Assembly: GCF_015234585.1 (NCBI RefSeq)
Contig: NZ_JADFCM010000008.1
Location: 1,982,295 to 2,046,294, forward strand
Direction: 5' to 3'
Origin: Pseudalkalibacillus hwajinpoensis
GTDB lineage: Bacteria; Bacillota; Bacilli; Bacillales; Guptibacillaceae
DNA length: 64,000 nt
Below, in pieces: positions 15,776 through 24,930 of the stretch. Position numbers and translations under genes: made by a program. How positions within the stretch are numbered: the first letter of the stretch is position 1; the number at the start of each line of letters is the position of its first letter. Below the pieces are notes generated by a model that ran no database searches, was not told the DNA's origin, and was given only the letters and a program-made list of their open reading frames with translations.

Positions 15776-16540
15776 TTAATTTCGTACTGGACTACTTGCA
15801 GTGGCGTACTTCTTTTTAGGAATTCTTCCTGCAACGTAAGACAATCTTCCTGCTCTAATAGCCAACTTAACTGACTCAGCCATCATGACAGGGTTTCTCG
15901 CTTTCGCTATGGCTGTATTAAGGAGGACTCCATCTGCCCCAAGCTCCATCGCTTGTGTTACATCAGATGCATGTCCAAGACCCGCATCGACTATGACTGG
16001 TACCTTCAGTTGTTCTGTAATTAGTTCAATATTGTATGGATTTAAGATGCCGAGACCAGTTCCAATAGGAGATCCACCTGGCATGACTGCCGCTGCACCT
16101 GCTTCTTGTAGTCGATAGCAAAGTGCTGGATCATCAGAAGTATACGGTAAAACAACAAAACCTTCTTTAGCAAGAACCTCTGTAGCTTTCAAAGTTTCCA
16201 CCGGATCAGGGATTAGCATTTTTTCATCACGACTAACTTCGATTTTTATCCAATCACTTAAGCCAGATGCTTTTGCTAAACGAGCGATGCGAATGGCTTC
16301 TTCAGCAGTCGTAGCTCCGGAAGTATTGGGCAAATAGTGAAATGATTGATTCTCGATGTGCTGTAAAATCGCATCTTCATTTGGTGCAGTAAGATTCACT
16401 CTTCGAATAGCAAATGTGAGAACTTCTGCTTCAGAAGCTTCAATTGCTTTATTTTGAACATATGGATTTGGATATCTTCCCGTGCCAAGAAACAATCGTG
16501 AAGAAAGTTCTTTACCGGCTATTGTTAATTTATCATTCAT
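15776..16540 (-). CDS. thiG: Thiazole synthase ThiG (254 aa)
   Basis: TIM-barrel thiazole synthase: [20 protein letters not shown] at the N-terminus, catalytic Lys block [35 protein letters not shown] and [29 protein letters not shown]. It joins DXP, iminoglycine (ThiO) and ThiS thiocarboxylate. Four bases after thiS; normal length. Confidence 0.97.
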   Translation of the reverse strand: MNDKLTIAGKELSSRLFLGTGRYPNPYVQNKAIEASEAEVLTFAIRRVNLTAPNEDAILQHIENQSFHYLPNTSGATTAEEAIRIARLAKASGLSDWIKIEVSRDEKMLIPDPVETLKATEVLAKEGFVVLPYTSDDPALCYRLQEAGAAAVMPGGSPIGTGLGILNPYNIELITEQLKVPVIVDAGLGHASDVTQAMELGADGVLLNTAIAKARNPVMMAESVKLAIRAGRLSYVAGRIPKKKYATASSPVRN

Positions 16541-16544
16541 TCGG

Positions 16545-16742
16545 TCAACCCCCTCCTACAAAGTGGACAAGTTCGATTTTCATTCCTTCTTTTACTTCTG
16601 TATCGATCCATTCCGAGCGATCAATAATTGTTCCATTAACTTCAGTGACAACCAACCCTTCTTGCAAGCCAAAATGAGTAACAACTTCTTTCAATGTTGC
16701 CACTTCTAAATCATGCTGCTCTCCATTAACTAGTAATGTCAC
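16545..16742 (-). CDS. thiS: Sulfur carrier ThiS (65 aa)
   Basis: Ubiquitin-like carrier ending in the required Gly-Gly (VHFVGGG). Start is GTG 16742, behind AGAGGTGA with a seven-base gap, and overlaps the thiE stop by four bases. Its C-terminus must be adenylated by a ThiF-type enzyme, which is missing from this operon; the MoeB/ThiF-like gene at 29950-30969 is the only candidate in the window. Confidence 0.93.
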   Translation of the reverse strand: MTLLVNGEQHDLEVATLKEVVTHFGLQEGLVVTEVNGTIIDRSEWIDTEVKEGMKIELVHFVGGG

Positions 16743-17374
16743 TTGGGAATCACCTCTTTTTGAATGGATTGAATAAATGCTTCGCACGTGCCTTTAATAT
16801 CGGCACTACCAACTACTTCACTAATGACACATACTCTAGAAGCACCTGAATGGAGGACGTCCGAAACATTATGCAATTTGATGCCGCCGATGGCTACAAA
16901 CGGAATAGATATTTCTGCTGCAACTTCTTTGAGATAGTCAGTTGTTACTGGATCAACAACATCGCTTTTGCTATTTGTAGGAAAGACTGGCCCAGCCCCA
17001 ATGTAATCAGCACCACGCTGCTCTGCTTCACGCGCTTCTTCGATTCGATGTGTGGAGATACCTATGATCTTATTAGGTCCAACAATCTTCCTTGCTACCT
17101 CTAAAGGTAAATCATCCTGACCGAGATGAATGCCATCAGCATCAACGGCTAGCGCAATATCAATGTAATCATTCACAATAAAGGGAACTTCATATTTTTG
17201 TGTTAGCTCCTTTAATCTCAAAGCTTTTTCTAGTACAACCTTTTTAGAATTCGTCTTATCACGCAATTGAATAATATCAGCACCACCTTGTATCCCTTGC
17301 TCCATTACCTCAACTAGGTCTCGATCAGGGTGGAATTCTTCCCCTGTAATGACGTATAATTTAAAATCCTTCAT
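16739..17374 (-). CDS. thiE: Thiamine phosphate synthase ThiE (211 aa)
   Basis: Couples HMP-PP with thiazole phosphate. Full ThiE motifs: DIIQLRDKT, IVNDYIDIALAVDADGIHLGQDDLP, GISTH, GAGPVFPTNSKSD and IPFVAIGGI. The complete diphosphate and HMP-binding residues argue for ThiE and against the tautomerase TenI found in the corresponding B. subtilis operon. First gene behind the TPP riboswitch. Confidence 0.93.
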   Translation of the reverse strand: MKDFKLYVITGEEFHPDRDLVEVMEQGIQGGADIIQLRDKTNSKKVVLEKALRLKELTQKYEVPFIVNDYIDIALAVDADGIHLGQDDLPLEVARKIVGPNKIIGISTHRIEEAREAEQRGADYIGAGPVFPTNSKSDVVDPVTTDYLKEVAAEISIPFVAIGGIKLHNVSDVLHSGASRVCVISEVVGSADIKGTCEAFIQSIQKEVIPK

Positions 17375-17407
17375 TATTTACCTCCTCTAATACTTTTAAC
17401 CTTAAGC

Positions 17408-17503
17408 CTATGTTAACGAGCTTTGTTGATTTTCGGCTCAATTACGCTCTGTGATAACCAATCGCTTCGAGCTAAAAATCGAGAATCAAGAGTATAAGCT
17501 ACC
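17408..17503 (+). repeat. Dispersed intergenic repeat, copy A
   Basis: About 96 bases starting TATGTTAACG, with TTGATTTTCGGCTCA, the core CGCTCTGTGATAACCA and the end AAAATCGAGAATCAA. The reverse complement of 27804-27902 aligns to it over nearly its full length at roughly three bases in four. Ends are partly inverted (TTGATT-TCG versus CGAGAATCAA), so it can fold. It lies in the leader between the TPP terminator and thiE. Confidence 0.75.
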
Positions 17504-17540
17504 ACCGTAAACACTTAAAAACGATTAACATAAAACACAC

Positions 17541-17572
17541 TAAAAAACCCCATTCCGCGTAAGGAATGGGGG
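17541..17572 (-). terminator. TPP riboswitch expression platform (terminator)
   Basis: Minus strand CCCCATTCC-TTACGC-GGAATGGGG followed by TTTTTTA, 30 bases after the aptamer: the attenuator that closes when TPP is bound. Confidence 0.88.
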
Positions 17573-17601
17573 TAGTAATACGTAATCAATACTGCTACCG
17601 A

Positions 17602-17697
17602 CTTCCCTACGCTGGTATCAACCAGATCAGGTTCAAGGGTAAAAGAAATGACGGTTTCTTTTTCTCAGCCTTCCCTTACATGAAGGCACCCCTAGTC
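17602..17697 (-). promoter_or_regulatory. TPP riboswitch (THI element)
   Basis: Minus strand carries the conserved aptamer parts in order: AGGGGTGCC, GGCTGAGA, ACCCTTGAACCTGATCTGG and GATACCAGCGTAGGGAAG. It controls thiE-thiS-thiG-thiO-thiD by termination. Confidence 0.97.
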
Positions 17698-17701
17698 TTT
17701 G

Positions 17702-17730
17702 GAATTATGAAATTAAGTTTATTATGACAA
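17702..17730 (-). promoter_or_regulatory. Candidate SigA promoter of the thi operon
   Basis: Minus strand TTGTCA, 17 bases, TAATTC, ending just before the aptamer. Confidence 0.5.
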
Positions 17731-17758
17731 AGAAGTGATTAAAAAACAAGCCACTAAC

Positions 17759-18946
17759 CTACATATACAGAGAAGAAAGGAAAATCCCTAATGTATCTTG
17801 GTAAATAGTGTTGAAATCAGAAGTAGGCAAAGGACTTTCCCCTTTTCCAATTTCTACGGTAAAACCCGGTCTTCTAAAGTCTTGAATAAACCAATCCTTG
17901 TATCCAGCGAAACTATCAACATAGCGAACTGCTCGATAACCGCTCAGTCGCGAAAATTCTCTCACCAAGATTTCTGACTCAGGAGGTTCAAGTCCTTCGA
18001 AACCCCAAAAGATCACTTCACCTTGAGAATGAAATGCTAGCGCACGATCAAATTTCTTTCTTCTCGTCAGGTCTGCGATCGCTATTGCTTCTGGCTCTGT
18101 AAGCGGTGCTTTTCCCGGGTAATTTCTTGGAGAAGGTTTTGTTGGTTTTCGTTCAGCTTCTATTTCCCATTTAGCAGGATACTGATTGTTTAAATCAACT
18201 CCCCTAATGTTCGCCTTCCATCTGTTAAATTGTTCACTTCCATTATTAATTTGATCCGCCAATGAGCGGTAAGGTTCTTCTTCAGGTAATCCATTAATGA
18301 CAAGATCCACTCCATCTGGGTTTACCATGGGTACAAGAGAGAGAGAAGTCGTTTCATATAGAGATGGGAGGTAAACACCGCTCAATCTCTGACTATTCGT
18401 CAATTCACGAGAATAATCATCTACAAATTTCATAATGAGAGTTGAGGTTAACCATTCATTAGCATGAAATGCTCCATTCATATGAACTTTTTTCTTTCCT
18501 GTTCCCACTACTAGTTCTGGGATTGGCTTTTCCATGACAGATTCGCCAATGATGGATCGTTTAATAAATGGATAAACAGCAAGTATTTTTCGAATATCAT
18601 TAACAAGGGTTTGATAATCGTAATTTTGATTTGGGTTAATGAGTGACCACGTTACACGAATCGGTATATTCACTTTTTCTCCTGGTTGTAACGAAAAAGG
18701 ATTCGAATCGTTTAGCAAAAGAACACCATCTAGGGGTGTTCCGTACCATCCTGCTATTTTCCATAATGTATCTCCTGGCTTAATGGTATAACTTTTCGTG
18801 ACAAACCCAGGGATCTGAATTTGTTCTCCGACTATAAGTTGATCAGGATTCTCAAGATTATTACTATCTAATATTAATCGAAGTGGAATTTGAAACACTC
18901 GGCTATATTTCCAAAGGCTATCCCCACTCTTCACCCTAATTTTCAT
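17759..18946 (-). CDS. yqgT: LysM + M14 carboxypeptidase; gamma-D-glutamyl-L-diamino acid endopeptidase (YqgT) (395 aa)
   Basis: Two LysM wall-binding repeats (about residues 1-46 and 50-95: VKSGDSLWKYS and IKPGDTLWKIA) followed by an M14 zinc peptidase domain. Zinc ligands are seen in FHANEW (His and Glu near 160) with the later His in ALAFHSQGE; the general-base Glu is in TVEIGKGESP. No classical signal peptide, as in the B. subtilis and L. sphaericus endopeptidase I relatives. It cuts peptidoglycan stem peptides, in sporulation or wall recycling. Start at ATG 18946 behind GGGAGGG. Confidence 0.92.
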   Translation of the reverse strand: MKIRVKSGDSLWKYSRVFQIPLRLILDSNNLENPDQLIVGEQIQIPGFVTKSYTIKPGDTLWKIAGWYGTPLDGVLLLNDSNPFSLQPGEKVNIPIRVTWSLINPNQNYDYQTLVNDIRKILAVYPFIKRSIIGESVMEKPIPELVVGTGKKKVHMNGAFHANEWLTSTLIMKFVDDYSRELTNSQRLSGVYLPSLYETTSLSLVPMVNPDGVDLVINGLPEEEPYRSLADQINNGSEQFNRWKANIRGVDLNNQYPAKWEIEAERKPTKPSPRNYPGKAPLTEPEAIAIADLTRRKKFDRALAFHSQGEVIFWGFEGLEPPESEILVREFSRLSGYRAVRYVDSFAGYKDWFIQDFRRPGFTVEIGKGESPLPTSDFNTIYQDTLGIFLSSLYM

Positions 18947-19069
18947 GTCATACCCTCCCACATTTCATATCCTTCTTACAATGATATGAAATAATGAGTG
19001 ATGCATATGCTACATAATTAGGACATATTAGCCTTATTGCTCGCCTCAGAAAAAGTTCATTACAATACA

Positions 19070-19100
19070 AAAACCCCACCTAATATCCAAGGTGGGGTTT
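19070..19100 (-). terminator. Terminator of the LTA synthase gene
   Basis: AAACCCCACC-loop-GGTGGGGTTT; on the minus strand the T-run TTTTTG follows. Confidence 0.88.
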
Positions 19101-19112
19101 GCATCTTTCATG

Positions 19113-20987
19113 CTATTTTTCTATTTCTGTATTCTCTTGTTGCTCATCATGCTTGCCTAAGAAACGTAGAAGGTCTCCATAAACGATTTTATCTGAGTAG
19201 GCAAGATCAGTTTTTGCCTTCTCCATGTATGGTTCACAGGCCGATTTATCCGTTTCTTCTCCTGTTTCTTTGTCATAACAGACATTTTTAGTGTATAGAT
19301 TATTTTCAGTAATGAAGCTTCCATCGCGAAGGATAGTGAAATTATCCTGTTCTTTTGCAAAAAGATCGTTACCAAATTTAATCATATCCTTCGTATCAAT
19401 ACCAAGCAGGTGCATAATTGTCGGCTTCAAATCAATTTGACCACCGACCTGTTCCATCACTTCCCCTTCTTGGCCAGGAATATGAACAACGAGCGGAACT
19501 TTTTGAAGCTCCGTGGATTCAAATGGTGTGATTTCTTTGCCTAAGAATTCTCCCATAGCTTTGTTATGGTTCTCAGAAATTCCATAGTGATCACCGTACA
19601 TGACGAAGATCGAATCTTCATAAAGTCCTTCTTCTTTCATTCGCTCAAAGAATTTCTTTAGAGCTTCATCTTGATATCGAACCGTAGTGAAATATCTGTT
19701 AACAGTTCCATCATCTGAAGTCCACTCTGGAATATATTCATCCTCTGATTCAAGTGTAAAAGGAAAGTGGTTTGTTAATGTAATGTATTTAGCATAGTAA
19801 GGTTCCGGTAGCGTTTCTAAATATTTAATGGATTGATCAAAGAAATATTCATCTTTCAATCCCCATCCGATTGAATTATCAGGCGTTACTGTAAAATCAT
19901 TAATGTCATAGAACTTATCGTATTTAAGGGAGTCATACATAACGTCACGGTTCCAGAAGCTTTTGTTATTCGCATGGAAGACAGCGTTATAGTATCCATT
20001 CTCACTTAATATTTCTGGAGATGCATTGTATTCGTTCCCTGAATGGGTAAAGAATACAGCTCCACTTGGAAGTCCATATAATGAATTCTCAAGAATAAAT
20101 TCGGAGTCAGAAGTTTTACCCTGAGCTGTTTGATGATAGAAATTCGGGAAATAATAACTTTCATCTATAAGATCATTTAAGAAAGGCGTAATTTCTTCTC
20201 CATCCACTTCTTCATTCACTACAAAACTCTGTGTGGATTCTAACGATACAAGGATGATGTTTTTCCCTTCAGCTTCACCAAACATTTCAGGATCTGGCTC
20301 AACGTGGTTAGCTTTTACATAGTTTTCAATATCTACGATCTCACTGCCATCCGCAAATGCTCGCTGTGCTTTTGCTTTGGACTGAAGAACAGCGTCATAA
20401 ACGTGGTAGTTATAAGTACCAATATATTTTATGAGCATTTCACGATCAAACGTACGAGTTAAAAGCTGCGGGCGTTCTGTTTCTGCAAGCCCAACATTAA
20501 CAGCAAAAAGAGCTATAGCGCTAGCAAATACAATAGCAATTTCTTTCTTCTTAACCGTGTACGCCTTCGTTTTTCTTACGAAAAGGAAAACTGCCAGAAT
20601 AATGATATCTACAAAGAGCAAGAAATCAAAACCGCTTACAAGTTCAGCAATACTATTACCGAGCTCTCCCATATTATTCGTTTGAAACAACAATGGTATT
20701 GTTATAAAATCAGTAAATTCACGGTAGTATACGACGTTTGCAAATAGAATAAATGAGCCAATAAAATTAATGACCAGTAGTACTCTGTTGCGATACTTTG
20801 GTGAGGCAAATAGGGCAAAACCGAGGAATAGCAATACAGAACTAAGTGGGTTTAGCAGTAATATAAACCCTTCCATTTTATTTTCAGGTTCAATGTTGAA
20901 AGCAAATTCGTACACCAAATACGTTTTTAACCACAGCATAAAGGCTACGATTAGGAAAAAAGAATACTTATTTTGTAGCTTTTTCAT
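19113..20987 (-). CDS. yqgS: LTA synthase family protein (YqgS-like) (624 aa)
   Basis: Polyglycerolphosphate lipoteichoic acid synthase family. Five N-terminal membrane helices (within residues 8-170) and an extracellular sulfatase-like domain from about 240. Metal/catalytic residues visible: Glu250 in LVSLEST, nucleophile Thr292 in GKTSDSE, and Asp466-His467 in YGDHYG. The C-terminus is acidic. Position between yqgT and glcK matches YqgS, one of the LtaS paralogues in B. subtilis. Ribosome site AAGGAGGT precedes the start. Confidence 0.93.
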   Translation of the reverse strand: MKKLQNKYSFFLIVAFMLWLKTYLVYEFAFNIEPENKMEGFILLLNPLSSVLLFLGFALFASPKYRNRVLLVINFIGSFILFANVVYYREFTDFITIPLLFQTNNMGELGNSIAELVSGFDFLLFVDIIILAVFLFVRKTKAYTVKKKEIAIVFASAIALFAVNVGLAETERPQLLTRTFDREMLIKYIGTYNYHVYDAVLQSKAKAQRAFADGSEIVDIENYVKANHVEPDPEMFGEAEGKNIILVSLESTQSFVVNEEVDGEEITPFLNDLIDESYYFPNFYHQTAQGKTSDSEFILENSLYGLPSGAVFFTHSGNEYNASPEILSENGYYNAVFHANNKSFWNRDVMYDSLKYDKFYDINDFTVTPDNSIGWGLKDEYFFDQSIKYLETLPEPYYAKYITLTNHFPFTLESEDEYIPEWTSDDGTVNRYFTTVRYQDEALKKFFERMKEEGLYEDSIFVMYGDHYGISENHNKAMGEFLGKEITPFESTELQKVPLVVHIPGQEGEVMEQVGGQIDLKPTIMHLLGIDTKDMIKFGNDLFAKEQDNFTILRDGSFITENNLYTKNVCYDKETGEETDKSACEPYMEKAKTDLAYSDKIVYGDLLRFLGKHDEQQENTEIEK

Positions 20988-21204
20988 GTTTTCTTAGTAC
21001 CTCCTTAGTTGAATATAAGGAAAAGCTACCATTACTTTCTACGACCATACATAATCGCTATGATAGTATGTTTTCGAAATTTAATCAACTAACTTTTGTC
21101 CTTATTTTAGTATTTCTTTCACAATTATTTTGATTCTGAGCTTCCTGTCTGTTAGTAATAACGAATGAAATGGACAAAAAGTTTCATTTGGGCAATTTTT
21201 TTAC

Positions 21205-21241
21205 AAAAAAAAAGAAAAGATCGAACTTAACTGATCTTTTC
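21205..21241 (-). terminator. Terminator of glcK
   Basis: Minus strand GAAAAGATC-loop-GATCTTTTC followed by nine T. Confidence 0.9.
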
Positions 21242-21280
21242 TTCCCTTGTTATAGCAGGCTGAAACATGAAAAACCAGGA

Positions 21281-22252
21281 CTATTTCATCAATTTCGTTT
21301 TTACGAGCCACGCTCCTCCTATTACGCCAGCATCATTGCCGAGTGTGGCAATTGCAAAATCCGCACCTTCTCTAACTCTTGGCAATGCATATTTTTCAAA
21401 TTGTTTTTTTAAGGGGGTTAGAAGCGCTTCGCCTGCTTTTGATACGCCCCCACCTATTACAATTTTAGAAGGATTCAAAGAATTAGCCAGGTTCGCAATC
21501 GCAAGTCCTAGATGGAAAGATACATTATTCACTACTTCAACAGCATATGGATCCTCGGCTTCAGCGCCTTCAAAAATATCACGAGAAGTAATTTCATTCT
21601 TTTCTTGATAAATATGATATAGGACACTGTCCTGATGTGACATAAGTTTTTCCATCGCAATACGAACAACACCAGTCGCTGATGCTACTGTTTCAAGGCA
21701 GCCTGTTTTGCCACAATTGCATTGCGCTCCACCATCAGGGATGGATGTAATATGACCTATTTCCCCCGCCATGCCATTCGTTCCATGAATGATTGTTCCA
21801 TTCGTAATAATGCCTCCGCCTACTCCAGTCCCAAGCGTGACGCATAGCAAATCACGTGCTCCATCACCTGCGCCACGCCACATTTCACCAAGAGCAGCAA
21901 TGTTCGCATCGTTATCAATAATAACTGGTAACCCTGTTTCAACTTCAAGCTTGTCTTTTAAAGGAAAGTCTCGCCATCCAATGTTTACTGCGTGGTAAAT
22001 AAATCCTGAATCCATTTCAATGAAACCTGGAGCTCCCATACCGATACCAGAAAACTTCTTTCTGCTAACGTTCATTTCTTCCATCTTATCATCAATAGCA
22101 CGAGCTATATGAGTTGTGATATGACGACCAGCTTCCGATTTATCAGTAGGAATTTCCCATTTACTAATAATTTCACCATAAAAATCTAGGAATGAAAGCT
22201 TGATGGTTGTTCCACCTAAATCAACACCAATGAGCCATTTTTCTTCTTTCAT
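21281..22252 (-). CDS. glcK: ROK-family glucokinase GlcK (323 aa)
   Basis: ATP-binding DLGGTTIK at residues 11-18, sugar-binding IDNDANIAALGE, ROK motif GEIGHITSIPDGGAQCNCGKTGCLE with the zinc Cys cluster CNCGKTGC, and the adenosine GGGVSKAG block. It phosphorylates glucose to glucose-6-phosphate. Place downstream of yqgQ is the same as in B. subtilis, with a nitroreductase gene inserted between. RBS AAAGGTGG. Confidence 0.96.
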   Translation of the reverse strand: MKEEKWLIGVDLGGTTIKLSFLDFYGEIISKWEIPTDKSEAGRHITTHIARAIDDKMEEMNVSRKKFSGIGMGAPGFIEMDSGFIYHAVNIGWRDFPLKDKLEVETGLPVIIDNDANIAALGEMWRGAGDGARDLLCVTLGTGVGGGIITNGTIIHGTNGMAGEIGHITSIPDGGAQCNCGKTGCLETVASATGVVRIAMEKLMSHQDSVLYHIYQEKNEITSRDIFEGAEAEDPYAVEVVNNVSFHLGLAIANLANSLNPSKIVIGGGVSKAGEALLTPLKKQFEKYALPRVREGADFAIATLGNDAGVIGGAWLVKTKLMK

Positions 22253-22279
22253 CTTAATCCACCTTTCGCAAGTAACACT

Positions 22280-23029
22280 TTATTTCAGAGGAAAACCTTT
22301 CTTTTCAAGAAATTTCTTCATATACGTTCGAACAGGGGTCGCTAATTTATGTGCCATCATAGAAGTCCATCCTGCTGATCGTTGACCTCCCGTTCGATTC
22401 GTGTAATAACCTGAAATAACTTCATCATATTCGTTTAATCCTTCTTTAAATGCATTTGCATCCTGCTCATATTCATCAATATGATAGATGTTATTTAGAG
22501 GTAATCGTGGTTTTACATCTGGATCCTGATCGGGATATCCAACACAAAGACCAAATAAAGGAATAACAAATTGAGGAAGATTCAATACTTCACTCACTTT
22601 TTCAAGGTCGTTCCGAATGCCACCAATATAGCAAATACCTAGTCCCATTGACTCTGCTGCTATGCTGGCGTTTTGTGCAGCAAGCGCTGCATCTATTAAT
22701 CCTACCATGAACTTTTCAGTTGTTTGCGTCGTTTCCGTTACATCTGTCCCATGCATTTCAGCTGTTGCGTGGTGACGATTGAAATCTGCACAAAAAACAA
22801 AGAAGTGACCATTCTTTTCAACATAACTTTGCCCACCAGCTAATTCAGCAAGCTGCTTTTTCTTTTCTTTGTCTTCCACACCAATGATCGAATAAGCTTG
22901 TATGTAGCTTGAAGTTGAAGCGGATTGCGCTGCTTTTACTAACGTATGAATTTGCTCTTCCGTTAATGGCTTATCTTTAAATGCTCTAATTGAGCGGTGA
23001 GCAAGCATCGTTTCAATTGTCTGATTCAT
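22280..23029 (-). CDS. NfsA/NfrA-type NADPH-dependent FMN nitroreductase (249 aa)
   Basis: Nitroreductase fold with FMN contacts in HRSIRAF (residues 11-17), QSASTSSY and the glycine-rich GLGICYIGGIRND block; long C-terminal arm (GYYTNRTGGQRSAGW) typical of the NfsA/NfrA1/Frp group. It reduces nitro compounds or flavin and quinones with NADPH. Start overlaps the yqgQ stop by four bases (ATGA), so it has entered the yqgQ-glcK operon; this place is not occupied in B. subtilis. Confidence 0.92.
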   Translation of the reverse strand: MNQTIETMLAHRSIRAFKDKPLTEEQIHTLVKAAQSASTSSYIQAYSIIGVEDKEKKKQLAELAGGQSYVEKNGHFFVFCADFNRHHATAEMHGTDVTETTQTTEKFMVGLIDAALAAQNASIAAESMGLGICYIGGIRNDLEKVSEVLNLPQFVIPLFGLCVGYPDQDPDVKPRLPLNNIYHIDEYEQDANAFKEGLNEYDEVISGYYTNRTGGQRSAGWTSMMAHKLATPVRTYMKKFLEKKGFPLK

Positions 23030-23226
23030 GTTTTGTCCATCTCCTTGCTAATTTCATTTCTTATGATCATTCTGGCGACGAGGTAATCCTCTTTCTCGAG
23101 AATTTTCATATCGTATAACTCTTGGATCTCACCTTCCATTAGTTCAAGATCTCCAAGTCGAGTTCCAGTATAAACAATCATGCCATATTGCTTTAAAAGC
23201 TGCTGTATATCATAAAATGTTTTCAT
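23026..23226 (-). CDS. yqgQ: YqgQ family protein (66 aa)
   Basis: Small helical DUF910/YqgQ protein: MKTFYDIQQLLKQYG at the start and ELMEGEIQELYDM. I use ATG 23226 because the family starts M(K/N)TFYD; four upstream codons are open. Nucleic-acid binding was proposed for the family from its structure. First gene of yqgQ-nitroreductase-glcK. Confidence 0.88.
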   Translation of the reverse strand: MKTFYDIQQLLKQYGMIVYTGTRLGDLELMEGEIQELYDMKILEKEDYLVARMIIRNEISKEMDKT

Positions 23227-23282
23227 TTTCTTCACCATTGTTCATTATAGCAATCCCTAGCGCCAAAAAAAATAATTACGCA

Positions 23283-23317
23283 CAAAAAGACCACATTCCC
23301 GTTTAAGAAATGTGGTC
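23283..23317 (-). terminator. Terminator of the SpoVAF-like gene
   Basis: Minus strand GACCACATT-loop-AATGTGGTC followed by TTTTTG. Confidence 0.85.
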
Positions 23318-23359
23318 TCTGCTTTACATTTGTAAATAAGCCATTGCTAATAGTCTATA

Positions 23360-24823
23360 TTAACGATCTGGATCTTTAGGATGTAATACCGTAGGCCTGC
23401 GATTTTTAAGTGGCATAGGTGATCTGAAAATAACATCTCGAAATGCTCGATAAGAAAACGGGATAAACGGCCATAGATAAGGAATATGAAACGATTTTGT
23501 ACGAATTAAAAGCATTATCCAGAGTGTAAATCCTCCAACAAATCCAACTACGCCAAAAGCTGCGGTCAAAACGAGCAGTAAGAGACGAAAAAGTCGATTG
23601 GCAAGACTTAATTCATAGGATGGTGTTGCGAATGTCCCCATTGCTGCAAGGGCCAAATATAAAATGACCTCATTAATAAACAGTCCTACCTCTACTGCTA
23701 CTTGTCCAATCAAGATGGCTGATACAAGACCAAGCGCAGTCGCAAGGGAGGTTGGAGTATGAATGGTTGCCATCCTGAGTATATCAATCCCTATTTCTAT
23801 AAGAAAAAATTGAACGAACAGAGGCAATGTTCCGTTTTGATCTACCCCAATAAACTGCATATTTGAACCGAGTAAACGTGGGTTTGTAGCAAATAAATAC
23901 CATAGCGGCAAAATGAAAATTCCGATCCAAACGGCTATAAAACGAACAAGTCTCAAATATCCGCCAACAAGCGGCTTTTGCCTGTACTCTTCAGCATGTT
24001 GCAGATGATGCCAGAAAGTAGTAGGTGTAATAAGCACACTGGGCGATCCATCTACAAAGATCAATACATGACCTTCATAAAGGTGAATAGCTGCTGTATC
24101 GGGACGCTCTGTGTACCTCACAAGAGGATAAGGATTTAAATGTCTTCCACAAATAAATTCTTCAATTGTCTTTTCGCCCATCGGTAAGCCATCTGTATCA
24201 ATGTTACTAACAGAATCCTTAATTCTATTTACGATTTCAGGATCAGCAATATCTTCAATATAACTAATACAAATGTCTGTTTTGGACCTTCTACCTACTT
24301 GCATATATTCCATTCTTAACGTTTTATCTCTCACTCTTCTTCTCGTTAGTGATGTATTGAATACGATCGTTTCTACAAAGCCATCTCTCGCGCCCCTTGT
24401 TACACGCTCCAAATCTGGTTCCTGTGGTCCTCTGACCGGGTACGTTCTTGCATCGATCATAATAACTTCGCTCATACCTTCTACAACAAGGGCAGTTGGA
24501 CCAGCAAGCACTAAATCCATTACAACATCAAGATCTTTTTGTCGATCAATTTCAACGTATGGGATATGTACTTTCATGAGCTTCTCAAGTGGATCAGGAT
24601 CAAGTTGGGAAGGTTCAAGTCTTGATAGTAACTTCATAAGATAGTGAAGAATATCATCTTTGACAAAACCATCGATTAAAAACATCGCCATTTTTCTACC
24701 TGCGTAATCAAGATCTAGCTGAATAACATCAAAACTTTTACCAACACCTAATTCTTTATGAAGGAAATCGATATTTTCCTCAAATGAACGACTAACGGGA
24801 TGAATGATCTTTTTTTGAGACAT
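23360..24823 (-). CDS. spoVAF: GerA-family spore germination protein, SpoVAF-like (487 aa)
   Basis: GerA-type protein: cytosolic N-terminal domain of about 290 residues and five or six membrane helices at the C-terminus. The blocks RGPQEPDLERVTRGARDGFVET, GRRSKTDICISYIEDIADP and TPTTFWHHLQHAEEYRQKPLVGG fit SpoVAF better than the nutrient receptors GerAA/GerKA. SpoVAF lies in the inner spore membrane and acts with FigP to speed up germination. Usually it is the last gene of the spoVA operon; here no spoVA gene is adjacent. RBS GGGAGGAGGG. Confidence 0.82.
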   Translation of the reverse strand: MSQKKIIHPVSRSFEENIDFLHKELGVGKSFDVIQLDLDYAGRKMAMFLIDGFVKDDILHYLMKLLSRLEPSQLDPDPLEKLMKVHIPYVEIDRQKDLDVVMDLVLAGPTALVVEGMSEVIMIDARTYPVRGPQEPDLERVTRGARDGFVETIVFNTSLTRRRVRDKTLRMEYMQVGRRSKTDICISYIEDIADPEIVNRIKDSVSNIDTDGLPMGEKTIEEFICGRHLNPYPLVRYTERPDTAAIHLYEGHVLIFVDGSPSVLITPTTFWHHLQHAEEYRQKPLVGGYLRLVRFIAVWIGIFILPLWYLFATNPRLLGSNMQFIGVDQNGTLPLFVQFFLIEIGIDILRMATIHTPTSLATALGLVSAILIGQVAVEVGLFINEVILYLALAAMGTFATPSYELSLANRLFRLLLLVLTAAFGVVGFVGGFTLWIMLLIRTKSFHIPYLWPFIPFSYRAFRDVIFRSPMPLKNRRPTVLHPKDPDR

Positions 24824-24894
24824 AGTTCCCCCTCCTCCCTTCCATCATTCACCATTCTTACATTTTGCATACCTCATTGGAAAATTGGGCATAG

Positions 24895-24923
24895 AAAAAC
24901 CAGCCTTTTAAGAAAGGCTGGTT
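24895..24923 (-). terminator. Terminator of the M42 peptidase gene
   Basis: Minus strand AACCAGCCTTT-CTTA-AAGGCTGGTTTTTC. Confidence 0.9.
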
Positions 24924-24930
24924 ATCTCAT

